Under the pieces are notes generated by a model. That model was not told the origin of the DNA, did no database searches, and saw only the letters and a list, made by a program, of their open reading frames with translations. Below are positions 54,985 to 64,000 of a stretch of DNA of 64,000 nt, piece after piece (position 1 is the first letter of the stretch; the number at the start of each line of letters is the position of its first letter). A program made the position numbers and the translations under genes. This DNA comes from Helianthus annuus (lineage: Eukaryota; Streptophyta; Magnoliopsida; Asterales; Asteraceae). The stretch covers positions 84,712,087-84,776,086 of the forward strand of contig NC_035448.2 in NCBI RefSeq assembly GCF_002127325.2, given 5' to 3'.

Positions 54985-55374
54985 AGGGATGGTCAATCAC
55001 ATGAGCTTTGGTGGACTTCCCGTGAAAACTGAGACAGCTGAAGAAGCTGATGAACTTATGAGAGTAGATGAAAAGGCATCTGAAGTTGGTAATTTAACTG
55101 ATACACTTCACATTACCTGTTTTTTATTACTTCGATGACAAGTTTGATTTTGTTATTTCAGAGGTAGAAGTTCTTTCAGCCCCTCCAAAGTTAGTTTACT
55201 GTAAATTAATCTTGCGGTGAGGAATTTGATTCTAGCTCTAAAAGCTCGCTGACCTAATAGTAATGATTTTGTTTATCTAAATGCAGCTTCACTAGAAAGC
55301 TATTGGTGGCTGTAGCAGACAAGTGGGATAGTCATGTTCTGGTCATGGACAAAGTTGCTCCACAAAACTGGAAG
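54985..55374 (+). pseudogene. captured multi-exon fragment, unidentified
   Basis: Three exon-like pieces. The first reads SFGGLPVKTETAEEADELMR near 55002-55065. The second follows an acceptor TTGTTATTTCAG at 55162. The third, 55287-55374, is bounded by AAATGCAG and GGAAG|GTTTAA and reads FTRKLLVAVADKWDSHVLVM, then DKVAPQNWK. They are open within the exons and flanked by good splice sites. I do not recognise the protein. Confidence 0.4.
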
Positions 55375-55595
55375 GTTTAAACAACATGCTTGGTTATTAT
55401 GTTATCTTTATAGCAAACTCAGTTTTTAGCAAAATCAGTTGATCTGTTGTAAAGTGGTTTAATCAAATAGAAGAAACAAGTGACATAGTTGGTTTTGAGA
55501 AAGACCAGTTAATCTGTCTTTTAACTATTATATTTATCAGTTTTTTCATGTGGTTTTTTGTTATTTCAATCTAATTTAGAAGTTATTGATATACA

Positions 55596-55984
55596 CAAGG
55601 TTTAAAAAAACGGAAACGAGTTTCGAGGCGTTTTCCCTTCGCCTCACGAGGCGTAAGCCTCGAGGCGAACCGAGGCGTAAGCCCGAGGCGGAATTAAAAA
55701 AATAAATATAAAATTGTATATCTTATAAAATAATAATACTAACTAAATTCATCATCAAAATCATCAAAAACAAACATAAAAAAGACATAAATTGCTTGAA
55801 ATTGACATAAAAAGTCAAAAACAAATATCAGAAACCCCTGAGGCGCAGCTTTTTTAGCGCCTCAGCCTCTTTGAGGCGCATGTACACTAGAAACCCCCTG
55901 AGGCGTGCCTCAGAGTCGTTTTTTGGGCGTTTCGCCTTGAGGCGCGCCTCGAGGCGCACGCCTCAGCCGTTTTTTAAAACCATG
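55596..55984. mobile_element. hAT-type MITE with GAGGCG-rich ends
   Basis: 389 bp with 18-bp imperfect terminal inverted repeats CAAGGTTTAAAAAAACGG / CATGGTTTTAAAAAACGG. They are flanked by perfect 8-bp duplications GATATACA (55588-55595 and 55985-55992), the size made by hAT transposases. Subterminal regions are full of GAGGCG and its complement (long arms at about 55625-55700 and 55850-55970) around an AT-rich core. No transposase. Confidence 0.85.
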
Positions 55985-55993
55985 GATATACAG

Positions 55994-56108
55994 AATGGAG
56001 TCAGCTTACAGGACATGGGTCAGACAGAAGAAAGAAGGGGTTAAATCAGTTGATTTGGATGATCTTTGTAGGGAGCTTCAAACTGCTTTAGGCACAACAA
56101 AGTGGCAG
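55994..56108 (+). pseudogene. captured syntaxin-like exon
   Basis: An exon bounded by ATATACAG and GGCAG|GTTGG, 115 nt and open. It reads MESAYRTWVRQKKEGVKSVD, then LDDLCRELQTALGTTKWQ. This resembles the N-terminal Habc region of plant syntaxin/t-SNARE-like proteins of the SYP6/syntaxin-6 type, which act in vesicle fusion. It is only one exon, with no SNARE motif or membrane anchor. The MITE lies immediately upstream, and its right-hand duplication supplies part of the splice acceptor. Confidence 0.6.
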
Positions 56109-56239
56109 GTTGGTTTATCTTAAAGATCAGCTAATCCAAATTAATTTGTGATTAATATATGTTTAAACCAGAGACCCATTATTCTGCTTCTTTTCATTTT
56201 TCATTTGCTGAGAAAATAACCAGAGACAAGAAAAAGTGT

Positions 56240-56805
56240 GTTTGTGAGAGAGAGAGAGAGAGCGACGGGAAGGAGAGTCCTTGGAGAAGGTAGAGGTGGC
56301 AAAGGGAACTAGGGTTCTAGCGACGAATGTCTATCTAGGTACTCATTGAGAGTTTGAGACCTCGAATCCATCTATTGCTTAACGAATCAGGTAATTTTAC
56401 TTCCCCATACTCGATTTTAGGCTGATATACGTTGCCGGCGACTTGATTATGTGCTTAGAATGGTTTTGGTAAATTGTAGGGATAATCTTGACAGGTTATA
56501 AAGCTGGAGCCTCATATACGGATGAATGGGTCAAACGGTTCAAACTGGTCAGATGTGTTGCAGCACTGGGTCATCCAGTCACGTTATTTTCTGTTTTATT
56601 GGGTCTAAATAAAATGATTTTGTTTTCAGTTGACCCACCCAAAACTTCAATGTTCGTTCTTAACAACGAAGAGATCACCTGCAGGCTACATACGCAAGTT
56701 TTGAGGGGACGGGATGACGGTGGTCAGGCATCACTCTGGAGCATATTTCCAAAAGCAGTTGTCTATTGTCATGTTAAAGAGGCCAAGCAAAATGTATCAA
56801 GTTAA
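56240..56805 (+). pseudogene. captured fragment, unidentified (UTR-like plus ORF)
   Basis: A (GA)n UTR-like stretch near 56247-56265 is followed by AGGGTTCTAGCGACGAATG and, after an acceptor-like TTGTAG at 56480, by an open frame to 56805 (AGASYTDEWVKRFKLVRC, then LNNEEITCRLHTQVLRG). No family is recognised. It could be a fragment of a host gene or of no coding value. Confidence 0.3.
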
Positions 56806-56889
56806 TTTGGCACACAAAGCGGAAGGAGGGAGGTAACTCTTATCTTTTAATATTAGAAAACTTATCTTTTATTATTTAAGAAAGCTTGT

Positions 56890-57407
56890 TCATAAAAGAA
56901 CTCCAACTGCCCGAAAAAACTTAGAAACTTCGGCACACCCGACAAGAAAGTACTGTGGCACCTGCCTTAAAATAGACATGGGAATGTGCTTGAGTTCATA
57001 GTAATTGTTTCTTGAAACCATCTGCAGCCTAATGACTTCAAGAACTCCAACACAAACCATGCTGAATATCGAAATGAAGAGGCCAGTCCTGATTCGTTGA
57101 AGCTGGGTCAACCCATTTTATTGACCTGTGAGTCTCCTGGCCACGCGAACTATAACACGGTCGTATACAGGGACCCAGAATACTACGCTTATAGTGTCGA
57201 AAATCCCGAGTGAAGCTGGTGGAATCTCGAATAGGTTACTCATTTGTGAGTAAACTGTGGCGAACATGATACCCGTGGCCCAATATTGGAAGCAACCGTA
57301 ACACTGCTTTCAGTTCCTCAACCTGACTCACTGAGCAAAGCCTCCATGGGTCTATCGACCCGTTTGTATGATCCGTGGGTGCAACCACAGCTGCCTTATC
57401 CAAAAAA
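56890..57407 (-). pseudogene. captured NPF (nitrate/peptide) transporter exon
   Basis: On the minus strand, acceptor CTTGTTCACTTACAG at 57408 opens an exon reading FLDKAAVVAPTDHTNGSIDP, then [15 protein letters not shown] one-base insertion near 57285 and an in-frame TAA near 57118 break it. The rest reads [39 protein letters not shown] and IPMSILRQVPQYFLVGCAEV. This is the last-exon region of NRT1/PTR-family (NPF) proton-coupled transporters. A stretch before FEIPPAS is missing. About 170 of roughly 580 residues are present, so it is non-functional. It runs opposite to the other captured pieces. Confidence 0.8.
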
Positions 57408-59770
57408 CTGTAAGTGAACAAGATGTTGATGAATTTATGATCAGTATTTTGACCTGTTTTACCAAAACAATGATTAAATGATTTTACAAGTAATGACCTA
57501 CCCAAAATCTAAAGAGTGATTGATCTTGCTAGCATCTGAAGTCTCGTATAAGAGTGAACTATCAGACGACACCTCGATATTTTTCTTTCAAAAAGAAGCA
57601 ACCGCCACCTCGCAGAGACGAACGAGCGGGCTGCCACCTGGCAACTGGTTCCAATAAAATTAGATCATTTGATGTAGTTAACTATATAGTAGTCACAAGC
57701 GCCCTAGAGCGTAGACGCAAGCCTAGGCTCTTAGGGCGAGGCGAGGCACAACCAAATCGCCTCAAACACACTCAGGTGCTAAAAACGCTCTGCACCAGCC
57801 TGAGTGGACCTGAACGAGCCTTGTGGTTCCTTTGTTTGACTTGAATCCACTCTATAGTCATCTGCCAAATTTCATTAAAACCGCACTAAAAAATACATAA
57901 CAAATAAAAAAATATATTAGATCTATCATATCTGTGATGATCAGTATTTTACTCTTAGTAAAAGATAGTTCCAGTGATTGTGTTGACTATCACATAGGTA
58001 ATCGAACCATTTAAGATAAGTAGTATAGTATCTTCTGGAGGTAAGAAGAGTTAACTTCAATAAGTTATTGAAACTATTAACAGGCTTCTCAACGTGACCT
58101 GGTTTTGGGGTTGTTCATGTAGGTAAGTTGTGGCGTTTCATTGGTAACTAAAATGAAAGCGTGTTGCTATTTTTCTAAAAAAACAAAGTATGTATTCCTT
58201 TTTTGGTAGTTTTTAAAGTTGGATTAGCAAGTGTTGATTTTTGTTGAAAATACAACTAAAGATATATGCCAAGAATTAAGTATAACTGGGTAAATGTATA
58301 AATATAATACATGCTTTTATACATTTATTTTTATCTTTAACTTCAATAATATATTAAAAAATCTTGTAGGAAGTGAGCTTTTGGCTATTCCAGGGGTGAT
58401 TAGTTTTATGCATCATATCCTACAAGGGAGTGAGTTTTTGACTGATACCTTAAGGCGAGATTTTGCATAACGAGGGTTTCTTATTTCTGTAGCCACTGGT
58501 GTTTCTAAGACTACACAAGGGTAAGGAATGGTAACTCACACAAACATGGAAGCTTGTGGATGAATATTCTGATGATGTAGTCCTTGCCTCCTTGGCTTGG
58601 CTCTAAACCCATCAAGAATGCGACACCATTCAAGGGAGGTAGATTGCACACAAATGGAAGAGTGAAAATCGGTCACAACTCAACATCTTGTAATGATGGC
58701 CAAAGGACAATCGGCATCATAGACTGGATGAGATTTTTTTCTTTCTATTTTTACTTTAATTTGGTCCGTCTTTGGGTTTTTAACAACTAAACTTGGACTG
58801 TCTTTTGGTTTGTTTAACTTTCTATTTAAGTTTGATATTATGTGGTATTTCGACTTTTGAGCGGAGAAAGAAATAGTTGTTTGGTTTACATACGAACTGA
58901 TTCAGAAATGGTTGCTTTATTTTAGTTTAGTGCTGATGTTCATTTTGGGTAATTAACAATAAGTATGAAAATACTTGCAGATGTTGATCGTTGTGATCAA
59001 TTTGAAGTTTGTTTTTATTATTGCCATTCCATAATGATGATTATAGAATCAAGTTACAAAAAAGTAGGTTGGCTAATCACTGTATTTTGGTTAACTGTTG
59101 CATTTCAGTTTGATGCTGCTGGTGTTTTTCGTTTATCCTTTATTGCCTGCGAGATCTCAAAAAACATGCTGGAAATATTATTGCAGTTATTATTGTTATT
59201 TAATATGAAGTTTGTCTATAATATTGACATAATATGAAGTGGGTTAGTATGATGGTGAGATGGCCTTTATTATTGCGTTTTTTATGTAGTTTTCTACTCT
59301 CAAAATGATAATTGTTTAGTTGAGACGGCCTTTATTATTGCCATCTTAAATTATTCATATTATCTATTGAAAAACCAGGATTTTTAATGGGTTGTCATGT
59401 GCTCAAATTTAGATCTTAATCTGTTGGCCATTGTGTTGGTGGAATTTATAAGTAGAAAGTGACATTGTAGTTGCTGATGTCTTCGATCAATAATAAAGTT
59501 TACCCAAAAAGTCAAAATAATAGGCCGGATTGAAGTATAGATGATCACGTTTAAGTTAATAAATAAAAGTAGTACAAACCAACATTAGTGTTAGATTTCA
59601 TAAGTGTTACAAAACTAATACCATAAATCCTAAACTTCTTACTACCCAACGTTAAGCTCCAAACCTATTACTTTTAACATACCAAAGGGTTCATTTACGT
59701 AATTAACTCCTACATTTATTTACTTCTGTTTGTTTTATTATGTCCTAATGTTATTCTTGTTTTAAAATAA
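57408..59770. other. Helitron interior without an identified gene
   Basis: AT-rich. A GC-rich relic at about 57695-57790 (GCGCCCTAGAGCG, then AGGGCGAGGCGAGGC) resembles the arms of the GAGGCG MITE. A short frame at 58584-58790 (ATPFKGGRLHTNGRVKIGHN) and one at 58965-59237 have no recognised family. No Rep or helicase motif is seen. Confidence 0.5.
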
Positions 59771-60010
59771 GTGGGTGTTTGGGATTCCTTTTGAAAATGA
59801 CTCTTGGAGCTAATTTTAACTTATTAACTTCTTAGAAGTTAAAAGAAATCCCAAACATCATATCATCTGAGGACTTTTGAAGTCAAAAGGAATCCCAAAC
59901 ACCCCTTGAAAAGGACTTTTATGCCTTCAAAAAGGAGAAATTGAGAAGTAACAATTTCTTACTTATTCCTTTTGAGAGTCAGAAGTCAAAAGGAATGCCA
60001 AACACCCCCT
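59771..60010. mobile_element. Tourist/PIF-Harbinger-type MITE
   Basis: 240 bp with ends GTGGGTGTTTGGGATTCC / GGAATGCCAAACACCCCC, which are inverted repeats with few mismatches. It is flanked by TAA on both sides (59768-59770 and 60011-60013), the 3-bp duplication of PIF/Harbinger elements. Several internal GTCAAAAGGAATCCCAAAC words repeat the terminal sequence. Confidence 0.8.
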
Positions 60011-60522
60011 AACCCACCACGAGACGCCTGATAAACTAACGGTAAACGAGTATCCATGGCAGGAGTTTCGGGTTCACTGTTGCATTGAAGGTTATCTGGG
60101 TTTCTCGGTTGATCATTTTATATGGTTCCAGATCCATTGTTTTTGATGTATTGAGGGTTGACGGGTTTCTCAGCAGGAGTTTCGGGTTCACTGATGCATT
60201 GAAAGTTTCGGGACTGAGGCGCTATAAAAAACGTGTAGATTAAAATTGTATTAGCATTGTTTTTCGATCATAAATAACAAAATAGTAATTTATGAAAAGT
60301 TCACAAAAAAGTATTTGTCATCTAATTACATTTCCGTTTGAAAACAATATATCAAGATATGATCAAAGAACTAAAAAAATAGTTTCATATTGCAAAGTTT
60401 CACCCTTAGATTTACTAACAAGTGTTGTGTTTTCCGTTGCATTGTGAAGTTGGTTTTGGTTTTGGCCCAAAACCGAACCGCCCTGTACATAGCCGTAACT
60501 CACCAACCTAAGTGATATGTTT

Positions 60523-60551
60523 CCCGCCGCATCGCGCGGGTAAACGACTAG
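60523..60551 (+). other. Helitron 3' hairpin and CTAG terminus
   Basis: The stem CCCGC (60523-60527) pairs with GCGGG (60536-60540) around an 8-nt loop. TAAACGA and the terminal CTAG follow, then host T. Confidence 0.85.
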
Positions 60552-62020
60552 TATATATATATATTAGTATTTGTCAACCAGTAAAGTTATCATATACAAT
60601 TCTAAAATCCCCAATACGAACCAACTTCGAAACACTAACCAGCCCATTTCAGTTTATGAGGAATCAGTAACATAACCTACCTATCAACATCAACAATCCC
60701 ATGGATGCCTATCCTGCCCACTGTTATACCAATCGATTAACTACCAGGATCATATTCAATCATTACCAATCCAAAGAAAACACATCAATTATTACCGGAC
60801 TTTCCTACGTGAACTAGGTGTTACAAACATGCATAAATATACCTCCGTAGGACAGGCCCACACTTCAAACATCACAGAGACGAAACATCAAGTTTCCTGT
60901 TCTCAACTTATGTTACTTCAACTTATGTTACTTGATCTTCACAAAACATGCAATTAATGTAAACATCATCATATAGTAACAAACTATTCATGTTCAGCTT
61001 CACAATGAAACTTTCAAGGTTTCGTCGATAAGGGTCACAACGAAAGGTCAAGGATTCGTTGACATGGGTCACGACGAAACCTTAAGGGTTTCGTCGATGT
61101 AAAGGTTTCGTCGAAGTGAAGAGGTTTCGTCGAGAATCATATTGGCCATCACGGTGTCTCTGCAAACCCTAATATGCACAGTTATCTTATCACATAATAC
61201 ACTCAACAGTTTCTGGTTTTATCATGCAAGTACAGCATCATCGTTTATATTCTCAATCAATCTATCAATAATCATCATTAATCATCATAACATTATCATT
61301 CATAATAAAAGTTAGCATGAATCGTTATAGCAACCCTAATAGTTCATCAATCAGGCACAATACCGTAATCAAATACAAGTCTAATCTAATGATGACCCTA
61401 GAAACATAACTTCAGATTATACATAACAGGTTTCAATAACAACATTAGTAATTCAACAAAACTACAAGAACTCGAATCTAACAGAATGCTAACCAGTAAA
61501 AAGGATGACAACAGATGCACAAGAAATCTTCTAGTGGACCAATGGGTGTTGCCGACTGTGAGTTGAGGGAATTAGGGTTCGAATAATTGTGTGGATGCAA
61601 GATAATTATAACCGACACATGGCTGGGCCTCACTTGGGCCGGAAGCCCACCTCGTCGAGTGATGATTTTTGTCAACAGGGAGGGTTCGTCGATGGTGATA
61701 AGGTTCGTCGGGTGAGCAAGTGGATGCATTAATAATTTCAAACAATTAAAAAAAATGTTCTTAACTCTAACCAAACAATAACAAGTGTATAAATCATATA
61801 GTGCAAGTTATGTGACACAATTACAATGTAAACAATTACCATGCAAACAAGTTATGCAAGCACAATTGTGACACAATTAACGTGTCGAGGAAACACCTTG
61901 AAAACTCGGGTTGTCACATCATCCCCAACTTGAAAGAAATTTCGTTCTGAAATTTAGCACGTAGTTACTAAGGAAGCTGGTTAAGTTGCGTGGTTTTCCT
62001 GGTTTTCCTTGGGTGTCACT
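60552..62020 (-). repeat. F 3' LTR, inner piece (promoter side)
   Basis: It starts with the remaining TATATATATATA tract and ends GGGTGTCAC at 62020 (last base T where A is expected). It contains the TTTCGTCGA cluster (61014-61140), further copies at 61651-61710, and a minus-strand TATA-like TTATAATTA (61603-61611). No gene. Confidence 0.75.
61014..61140. repeat. GGTTTCGTCGA word cluster in the F LTR
   Basis: About seven copies of (A)GGTTTCGTCGA or its complement in 127 bp, mid-LTR, as for the CTCGAG cluster in C. Two to three further copies (61651-61710) lie upstream (minus strand) of TTATAATTA. Confidence 0.8.
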
Positions 62021-62597
62021 TCATTCCCCCGTTGGTTTGGAATTTCGTCCCGAAATTCCGCAGTAGCTTCAACCTCAGCAGTGGTTTCATTGATCTCGAA
62101 CAATGGGGATATGTGAGTTTCATTTGGTTTCCTCGTTCCCAGGTAACCTCTGGGTCACGACGGGAGTTCCTACGAACTCGAACAATGGGTATCTTGGTGC
62201 GTTTGAGAATCTTGACCTCCCAGTCCAAAATTTCCACTGATTCTTTGATAAATCGCAACTGACCATCGATGGTGAGCTCCTTGAAAGGAACTGTGAGGGT
62301 TTCATTTGACAGACACTTCTTCAGATTCGACCCACGGAATATGTTGTGAACTCCACTGAGTTCTTCGGGTAGATTCAATCTGTAGGCTACCTTGCCAAAT
62401 CTCTCTGTGATTTCGAAAGGTTCAACATATCGTGGTTTGAGTTTCGTCTCATATACCAAAACGAAATACACCTTCCCAAGGTGAGACTTTAGGTAGTACT
62501 CGATCCCCAACATGGAACTGGAGTGGTTTCTTACGCTTAACAGCGTAGCTTTTCTAGCGGTCACGAACTGCCGCCATTCGTTGTCGTACATGAGCAA
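62021..62597 (-). pseudogene. element F pol C-terminus (chromodomain-like)
   Basis: An open stretch with LKPRYVEPFEITERFGKVAY, NLKKCLSNETLTVPF and a tail VRRNSRRDPEVTWERGNQM, where B and C have VRWN; the chromodomain aromatic is therefore Arg. It ends next to the polypurine tract (minus strand CGGGGGAATGA). It continues from integrase at 62561-63130 in an overlapping frame, so there is a frameshift near 62580. Confidence 0.75.
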
Positions 62598-63130
62598 TCT
62601 CCTCTACTGTATATGACGAATTTTGGGCCAGTGATTTGGCCATTTCCAACTTCTGCCCAACAAGGAGATGATTGGCACCTCCGTCCGTGCAATGCCTCAA
62701 ACGGAGCAGCCTGAATGCTGGTGTGGTAACTGTTGTTATACGGAAGTTCTACTAAAGTGAGATGTCTTCTCCGACTGTCGCCAAAGTCGATTTCACGTGC
62801 TCGAAGCATGTCTTCAAGGGTTTGGATGGTGCGCTCAGTCTGCCCATCCGTCTGTGGATGATATACTCTGCTCATGTCTAAACGTGAGCCAAAGGATTTG
62901 TGCACTGCTTGCCACAAATCAGATACAAATCGTGGGTTGCGATTAGAGGTAATGAAGGTTGGCACCCCGTGCCTATCAACCGCTTCCTTCAGGTAGATGA
63001 CTGCAAGTGTAGAGAACTTATTCGTTTCTTTGATGGCTAGAAAGTGTGCTGGTTGCACAAGACAATCAATGAGTATCCAGGTGATGGTGTTTCTGTTTTG
63101 AGTTGTAAGTAGACTATCGACCAAATCCAT
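62561..63130 (-). pseudogene. element F integrase core (decayed)
   Basis: The core reads [20 protein letters not shown] (first Asp kept), TSNRNPRFVSDLW (B and C have SDRD, so the second catalytic Asp is Asn) and [15 protein letters not shown] (Glu kept). It cannot be active. The zinc domain upstream (63130-63240) is only partly recognisable, YVNDGSTCGKS in place of HHCC. Confidence 0.8.
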
Positions 63131-63239
63131 GACAGTCTGTTTCTATTTCCATGTGAGGGTTGCTTGTTGCTGATGCTATACCTTGACTTTCCACAAGTCG
63201 ATCCATCATTCACATACTTAACTAGATGAGCCTTCATGT

Positions 63240-64000
63240 CCGATTACCATTACAAGGTGTATAAATCCTAACGCCTCTCATCAAAACCCAGACGACTAGA
63301 ATGTCGACACTGGTGTGCTTGCTCAACGCGAGTTCCCTACAGTTGCTGTGTAATGAGACCCGCATTCGTTTCATGAAGTAACGAGTATCATCCGACTGGT
63401 CAAAGGTTGCTTCTCCACGCCCCGCATGGGTTCAACTTGAAGATTCCTCTTCCTTCAGTTCTCCAGTTTGAACAGGGCGAGTCTGATCCTGGTAAGTTAG
63501 AGTCGATAGCGAGCTGCAGAGCTCGTGTATGTTCAGGTTTCACAGTCGCATTCATCCAGAAATTCCATCCAGCGATGACATTGTATGCATTAGCTCTTTC
63601 GATCATCGGTACATGGGAGGCCCTTGTGATCGGGCTAAATAACACATCTGGTACCGTCCAAGTGATGCCTCCATCCAATAATCCCAAAGTCATGGTTTTC
63701 ACCGTCAGTCTAGTGTGTCACGCAGTTCCTCTTTGTGACTCTTTCACGTATGTCATCACTCTCTCATGTTGCGTCGTAGTGCAGCTGGAACGCTGATTAG
63801 GACCACAAGGATATACCACTGAATCACCCGTATCCTCGGGTAAACGATGCTCAGAGCATTGCAGAGTCGGGATTCGAAAGCTGAAAGGACGTCCTCATGT
63901 ACTGCCTTTCACGAACACAACACCCTGTTGTGCTAGAGAGATTTAAGTTGCGCGACCTTCGCAAATCCTGTGATTTATCTGTGATAGCATCAAGTGAGAC
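63240..64000 (-). pseudogene. element F RNase H region, heavily decayed
   Basis: Nucleotide-level similarity to the RNase H part of C (47690-47900) is visible near 63640-63800 (for example CCAAAGTCATGGTTTTCACC against the C block for KIWRHYL). Frames are broken throughout, and the frames at 63400-63702 and 63407-63796 are not in the ancestral phase. The element continues past the window. Confidence 0.5.

Larger units (their letters stand above)
53941..60551 (+). mobile_element. non-autonomous gene-capturing Helitron (6.6 kb)
   Basis: The 5' end TCTATACTATATATAATA has the TC start and resembles plant Helitron 5' ends (TCTMTAYTA...). The 3' end has a GC-rich stem CCCGC...GCGGG (523-527 with 536-540 of the 60 kb block) seven bases before CTAG at 60548-60551. 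It lies between A (53940) and T (60552) with no duplication, and both flanks are TA repeats, as expected for Helitron insertion. No Rep/helicase is present. The interior carries exon-like fragments of at least three unrelated host genes in both orientations, plus two MITEs. Confidence 0.85.
31020..64000 (-). mobile_element. Ty3/gypsy element F (partial, split by B and a Helitron)
   Basis: A minus-strand gypsy whose 3' LTR is in three pieces: 31020-31846, 53560-53940 and 60552-62020, about 2.67 kb in total. The internal region starts at 62021 and leaves the window at 64000. The LTR pieces keep the same order of blocks as the LTR of C (similar start, GCGGAAGCATA, GGTGTGAGG...CAAACCTAATAGCGCTAT, GTGTGAACTCA, the terminal TGTCACATCATCCCC and final GGGTGTCAC). 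The pol region is heavily damaged, so F is older than B and C. The right flank is not visible, so its duplication (GCGTA at 31015-31019 is the candidate) cannot be checked. Confidence 0.75.

Noticed and set aside
53941..60551. A single intact host gene in this interval
   Set aside because: Fragments belong to different families, lie on both strands, lack most of each protein, and the interval has Helitron ends.

Overview
This window is plant nuclear DNA that consists almost entirely of nested transposable elements. No complete host gene was found. The evidence is initiator-tRNA primer sites (TGGTATCAGAGC), long-LTR Ty3/gypsy and Ty1/copia elements, an L1-type LINE, a SINE, MITEs and a Helitron. 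The LTR ends (TGTCACACCCC... and TGTGACAACTG...) and the polyprotein types resemble those of Asteraceae (lettuce/sunflower relatives). That placement is from memory of the families, not a search.

Tower 1 (1-28470). A minus-strand Ty1/copia element forms the base. Its gag and coiled-coil region reads leftward off the window edge (pol lies outside), and its leader, primer site and probable LTR lie at 5903-7850 plus 27936-28470. A 2.8 kb solo gypsy LTR (1077-3877, TSD TCAGT) interrupts the coding region. Gypsy element A (7851-27935, TSD TTTTG) interrupts the leader. A full-length LINE with both ORFs open (11851-17571, 13-bp TSD) sits inside the 5' LTR of A.

A 1.5 kb spacer (28471-29934) holds a near-direct repeat, a G run and SINE-like sequence.

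Tower 2 (29935-64000). LTR E is cut by the LTR of minus-strand gypsy F, which survives in three pieces (31020-31846, 53560-53940, 60552-62020) followed by decayed F pol to the right edge. The first gap in F holds gypsy B (31847-53559, TSD ATTAA, plus strand). The 3' LTR of B holds gypsy C (43562-53402, TSD TATCT, minus strand). The second gap is a 6.6 kb Helitron (53941-60551) inserted between A and T of a (TA)n tract. It carries splice-flanked fragments of unrelated host genes (ABCG/PDR transporter, syntaxin-like, NPF transporter, others) and two MITEs.

Gag, protease, RT, RNase H and integrase of B and C are mostly in one frame each, broken mainly by nonsense codons. A has lost most of pol although its LTRs are still very alike. 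Three recurring designs stand out. A short phase-1 intron lies at the same gag position in A, B and C. A probable long intron lies inside the LTRs of A and B. Family-specific CpG-rich palindromic motif clusters sit mid-LTR and again just upstream of the presumed TATA box in three LTR families. All boundaries were read by eye; percentages and family names are approximate.
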